The notes under the pieces were generated by a model. That model saw only the letters and a program-made list of their open reading frames with translations, had not been told where the DNA came from and searched no databases. A program made the translations under genes and the position numbers. DNA of 64,000 bases from Brasenia schreberi (taxonomy: Eukaryota; Streptophyta; Magnoliopsida; Nymphaeales; Cabombaceae). The first letter of the stretch is position 1. Each line of letters opens with the position of its first letter. This document shows positions 59,896 to 64,000 of the stretch, piece by piece. The stretch covers positions 19,708,501 to 19,772,500 of the forward strand of contig JAYKKT010000073.1 of NCBI GenBank assembly GCA_036023115.1, given 5' to 3'.

Positions 59896-60782
59896 AGGAT
59901 TCACCTATATGACTCAGTTTAGTGGAAAAAACTTCTCATCTCTTGCATTTTTTTCTTCTTATTTCATATTGCATGTATATAAATATTTGGTTTGAATACT
60001 TGAGTATGATAATAAGGGTAATAATAATGTGATTCTTTTTCTCACATTATAGACTTGCAATCAAAACCACGTATTCTTTCTCATTCATTTCTCCTTTTCT
60101 TTTTCCTTTTTTTTATTTGATTTATTATTTGTCATCGAAAGCTTCATTGTTAAGTTCCACGGTACAGACATGGGTCTACAGTTAGGTTCATTAAAGTCAA
60201 CCGACAAGTAATTAATCTTTTTGAAGCTGAAGAAACATCATTCATGTCCAGTTTGGCCTTTTTTAAGTATCCATCACTACATAATTTATGCCCACTTTGA
60301 AAAATGTATATTCTGGATTCTGTATCGTGTTCAGATTCTTGTGATCTGTATGTATACCATTTGGTCTCCACTTCCATAAAGGTGTAACTGTTGTCATTTA
60401 CGGAGAATACAAGTTATAATATATATATATATATATATATGCTGCCATAGGATGATTGGTTAATCCAACCACAGTAGAGTGGTCTCACGGTGAGGAAGCT
60501 ATGCTGTCGCATTGCCTATATATATATATAAAGAGAGAGTGCATAGCCGATGCACACACTCATATAAAATCTTGTTAAAGATCTCACCCAAATCTCTCTA
60601 AAAATTTCAACTCTTCCAACTTTAAAATTAATAGTAGAATCTTTAAAGCAAAGTAGTATAAAGCCCATTTAATTCACTTGCAAATAGTATCATGTACTTT
60701 GTGAATTTTTTAACATAATTTTTAACAATTGATTTCACTTATCCAATGTTTGAGTATGGATGGGTGTAGGAATTTACCATGT

Positions 60783-60865
<83 letters not shown>

Positions 60866-61104
60866 TAACAACCAAATCGGATCAGGGGGCTTTGATTTAC
60901 CTATTGATTTGGTTATTCTTAATATAATATATTTTGATGTTATTTTGTTAATGAATTGACTAACTCAATACACCGTTGTAATTGATTGTAAGTGGAGATG
61001 TGTCACATTTTATATACCGGAAAAATCTCCATTTATATTGGAGAGTCGGCTTATAAGTCATCTAACTACTTTTATATGAGACAAACAAAGAGGAACCAAA
61101 CATA
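59896..61104. other. Intergenic stretch with compound microsatellite
   Basis: A TA run lies at 60419-60440 and a (CT)n(AT)n compound microsatellite at 60783-60862. No gene is recognised; the open frames here are short and featureless. Confidence 0.5.
60783..60862. repeat. Compound (CT)n(AT)n microsatellite
   Basis: CT units (one CCC interruption) run directly into about 20 AT units, the same order as three other loci. Confidence 0.95.
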
Positions 61105-61480
61105 AAAGATATTCCTATTGTGAGGGAGTTTCGATAGATTTTTCAAGATGATCTTTCAGGACTTCCTCCAGAATGAAAAATTGAATTCGCAATTGACTTG
61201 CCAAGGACATATGATTTGTTTGATCAGTTGTAAGCTGTAAGCATATTCTCGAAGATTGACTTATGGTCAGGATATTATCAATTGAGAATTTAATTGGTAG
61301 ATGTACCAAAAATAGCTTTTCGTAAAAAATATAGATATTACGAATTCCTGGTAATGCTATTTGGATTAAAGAATGTACCTGCAACTTTTAGTGATTTAAT
61401 GAATAGAGTATTCAGTGGTTATTTGGATAAATTTGTTATTGTATTTATAGATGATATATTGGATATTAAAAATTGGATAC
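61105..61480 (+). mobile_element. Ty3/gypsy reverse-transcriptase fragment with internal deletion
   Basis: The plus strand reads PIVREFR, LSGLPPE and IEFAIDLPRT, then jumps to [57 protein letters not shown] and [10 protein letters not shown]. Normal gypsy RTs have about 70 residues, including the LCIDYRxLN box, between the IDL and DDLFDQL boxes; they are missing here. Stop codons also occur (FR*, E*K, RI*). The FIDDIL catalytic box is intact. It is a dead fragment with no LTR recognised nearby. Confidence 0.85.
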
Positions 61481-63400
61481 ATGATGTTGATATCGAGATA
61501 TAAAGCTTAGGAGGTGGTCTTAGGTGGATCTCGTGGATCTAAGAGGTGGCCCCAAATGTGTGTGATATTGTTGAGATTAATTGGTTAAATGTAAGACTAT
61601 AGTAGTGTAGTATGTGGATACTTTACCCCATAGACTCGAGGGGTTGGACTTGACAAGCTAGTGTCAAGGTCATTAAGGTCTTTTGCCTTACACGCGGGAG
61701 GCATGCTTGAAGGCCATGTGATCGGACGTGAGGAGGGTTCAAAAGACTCCTACAACATAGCTAGTGATTGGACATGGTAGAGGTTCTTATATTAAAATTA
61801 AAGTTTTCATTATGATTTAGTGCTTGATTATGCATGCATGTTTGAAATGATGTTATTGCTTTAAAATGTGATATGGACTTGTGTATGATTTCAAATTATA
61901 TGGCTTTGGTATGCTTTATGTGGAGAGATCACATCCACCTATGAGTACAATTGTGATGCACAAATTTTATCTAAAATTTTAAGACCTAGTTAAGAGGCGT
62001 TGAGTTGTTGAAGTGCTTTGAGAGTCGGGCTTACTTTCGTTCCAATATGATAGGGGAAAATAGGTTCTTAGTAGTTTATTATTTTTTTCAGATTTCAATT
62101 ATATAAAAATAAATTAACTCTTACTCGTCATTCATCTTGTGGGTTATGTTACTATTGAATTGTCAACGGTTCCCAAGAATCAGTGGCATGAATGAAACCT
62201 GTGTTCATGCCGGTCAAGTTCTTGTGGGCTGTTAGAGCGTGTTGAGGAAGCCATGGTATCGCATTACTCGATTCAACCTTGGCTCTCCATAACCCCAAGA
62301 GACGCCAACAAATTCCGTCTCCCCTTTGCTTTCTTGAGCCATTCTGATTTTCCATTTCCTTTCTTCTTTCCCTGTTACTGTCTAGGTGTTTGCATGTCAC
62401 AGATACCGCCAACATTTTGAAAAAACAAGAATCCGACATATTTTGAGACACTGCTATTGCACACATAATAATCTTATATCTTACGGAGATTAACCTTTTA
62501 AAAGAACCATGTTCTTGTTCTTAAATGTCAAAATTAAAATGATTATTTGTTAGACAAATTTTCCTATATATATATTATTTCATTATCTGTTCTAATGGTT
62601 GATCCAACTTTTCTCTAGAAAGGTATAATTTTCTTCTTGATAGCTCCCATTATCTAGGCCATTTTAAACATTGGTAGGGTTGTTAATGGGACTGATTTAG
62701 TAACTAATTCGATTCAAATTAGACTTGACACAAGAATAGAGTGTGTGTGTGTGCTGGTGTCATTGAGTGTTTTCAAAATGCTTGTATTTAGTATTAATGG
62801 CAAGTGCAACACTGACAAGTGGGTGGCTAACTCTCTACAGTATGAAGTCACCCTGCTATGCCTCCAATAGAAAGTCCACCACTTTCTTTCTTGCACCTTC
62901 TCTCTATGTAGTTTCGTGCTAGCCTTTTGTTGTGGTTGGCCGCAGAAACACAAAACCCACGTCACCTCCCTTTGGCCTACTTCTAAACGAAGAACGGAAG
63001 CAACAAAATGGTCGTCTTTTCCATCCATTTCTGGTGCCTTCTGGTCTCTTGCCTCTGGTTTACAAAGCTTTCCTTCCTTGGATTTCTCTTTCCTGAACCC
63101 ACTGTATCCTGAAACAGCAGGATTTTACTTGGCCATTTGATTTTGCACTTCCATTTAGATGTAGGGAGATTGTGTAATGGATAATCAGTGAACATGTTAT
63201 TGACGGATTCCGCAATTGATTGATCCACAAAAAGGAGTTATTTTGAACTCCCGCCTGGTTTTGGATTGCTAGACTCTCCTGTTTTTGAAATCACATCGTC
63301 CTTCCTAGAACAGGCAGCAAACTGCTAATTCTACGGGTTCTCTCTGACTAGCGGCTTGAGTTTGATCTTCTTTGGAAGATCAAACAATCTGAGTTAGAAA
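61481..63400. other. Intergenic stretch and MYB upstream region
   Basis: 61500-62150 may be unrecognised retroelement internal sequence; it has no domain I can name. 62735-62750 is a short GT run. Sequence from about 62870 to 63400 is the upstream region of the DIVARICATA-like gene; no clear TATA box was identified. Confidence 0.35.
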
Positions 63401-63411
63401 GTTGGTCCTCT

Positions 63412-63423
63412 ATGATCATATGA
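63412..63423 (+). promoter_or_regulatory. Three-codon uORF overlapping the MYB start
   Basis: ATG-ATC-ATA-TGA encodes M-I-I-stop. Its TGA shares two bases with the main ATG at 63420 (ATGA). This arrangement can limit initiation at the main start or allow reinitiation. It counts only if the mRNA leader includes it, which seems likely because it is 8 bp upstream. Confidence 0.5.
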
Positions 63424-63820
63424 AGAGGCGTGAAGGAGAGCTTTGGTCTGCGTCCACTTGTGGACGCAGTAATTCGATCTGGACTATCACAGAGAACAAA
63501 CTATTTGAGAAGGCACTGGCTTTGTATGACAGCAAAACACCAGATAGATGGCACAAAGTGGTGGCTATGATTCCTGGCAAGACGGCTGCCGATGCATATC
63601 GGCATTACCAAGATCTTGAAGCAGATGTTAACTTCATCGAAGCTGGATTAATTGACATTCCGGATTGTAATACACCATCCTTCTCCCTGGACTTGGAATC
63701 AGGAGAAAACATCAAGCTTGACGATTTCAAACAATTTGGAAACAGTTCAAAGAGGGATAGCGGAAAGATCTGTGCTCAGGAGAGGAAGAAAGGTGTCCCC
63801 TGGACTGAGGAAGAACATAG
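63420..63820 (+). CDS. DIVARICATA-like R-R type MYB transcription factor, exon 1 (gene runs off window)
   Basis: DIVARICATA-type MYBs are nuclear factors with two separated SANT/MYB repeats. They often act with RADIALIS-type antagonists in development and with DRIF partners. Exon 1 codes 133 residues plus two bases and ends at donor CATAG|GTATTT. The first repeat is SIWTITENKLFEKALALYDS, KTPDRWHKVVAMIPGKTAAD and YRHYQDLEADVNFIEAGLID. The second repeat begins at GVPWTEEEHR, and the conserved intron falls there, as in family members. The SHAQKYY motif would lie in exon 2 beyond base 64000. The start is the ATG at 63420 (MKRREGELWSAS); the upstream frame has no ATG. Confidence 0.9.
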
Positions 63821-64000
63821 GTATTTCCAGCAAACACCTTATTGTGTATCTTAGATGAAGCTTGAATCACATCTTTAAACCCGTGTGTATAGTCATATGG
63901 GGCGGTCATATAATTTTAGGCTAATAAGTAGTTTTTGTGAGCCGTCTTAAGGACTTCAAGCATTAGTTATGCAATACATATATTTCTTAAAGATCTTGGG

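Overview
This is flowering-plant nuclear DNA. It has intron-rich genes with plant-specific products (a PIP1 aquaporin, a P-class pentatricopeptide protein, a plastid PHT4-type anion transporter, a DIVARICATA-type MYB). Between them lie AT-rich intergenic stretches full of CT/AT microsatellites, tRNA-derived SINEs, RTE-type LINE tails and decayed LTR retrotransposons. The species cannot be fixed from the sequence. Gene structure and repeats would suit an early-diverging angiosperm, a magnoliid or a non-grass monocot, but that is inference.

Layout. 1-6 kb: ten in-frame minus-strand exons of the replication-licensing ATPase CDC6, covering Walker B to the winged helix; no upstream exons are found. 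6.2-13.6 kb: an eight-exon plus-strand TMEM115-type membrane protein with a 1.25 kb TIR transposon in intron 4. 14-16.8 kb: a LINE fragment and SINEs. 16.8-21.6 kb: a dead minus-strand copia element whose LTR ends about 32 bp before the TATA box of the next gene. 21.7-22.9 kb: a complete PIP1 aquaporin. 23-30 kb: LINE remnants and an orphan exon resembling a plastid transit peptide. 30.1-30.6 kb: a small Josephin-like-family gene. 34.6-36.5 kb: a FAS1-domain membrane protein, a second copy of the intron-4 transposon family, and an unidentified 3' exon. 40.7-45.0 kb: an eight-exon PHT4;5-like transporter. 45-53.8 kb: repeats, including one recent LINE-tail insertion. 53.8-55.9 kb: an intronless PPR gene. 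56-63.4 kb: microsatellites, a foldback repeat region and a deleted gypsy RT fragment. 63.4 kb to the end: exon 1 of a DIVARICATA-like MYB that runs off the window.

The genes do not form a pathway; this is an ordinary mixed gene neighbourhood. The most distinctive content is a non-autonomous TIR transposon family present twice (10893-12139 and 35419-36087, opposite orientations). Both copies have matching 11-bp ends, 8-bp target-site duplications and conserved subterminal regions, and each carries a different GC-richer coding fragment: a Pro/Gly/Lys-rich protein piece in one and an RRM piece in the other. This looks like a gene-capturing (Pack-TIR) family. Also notable are the 5'-truncated but frame-intact CDC6 and the copia LTR set against the aquaporin core promoter.
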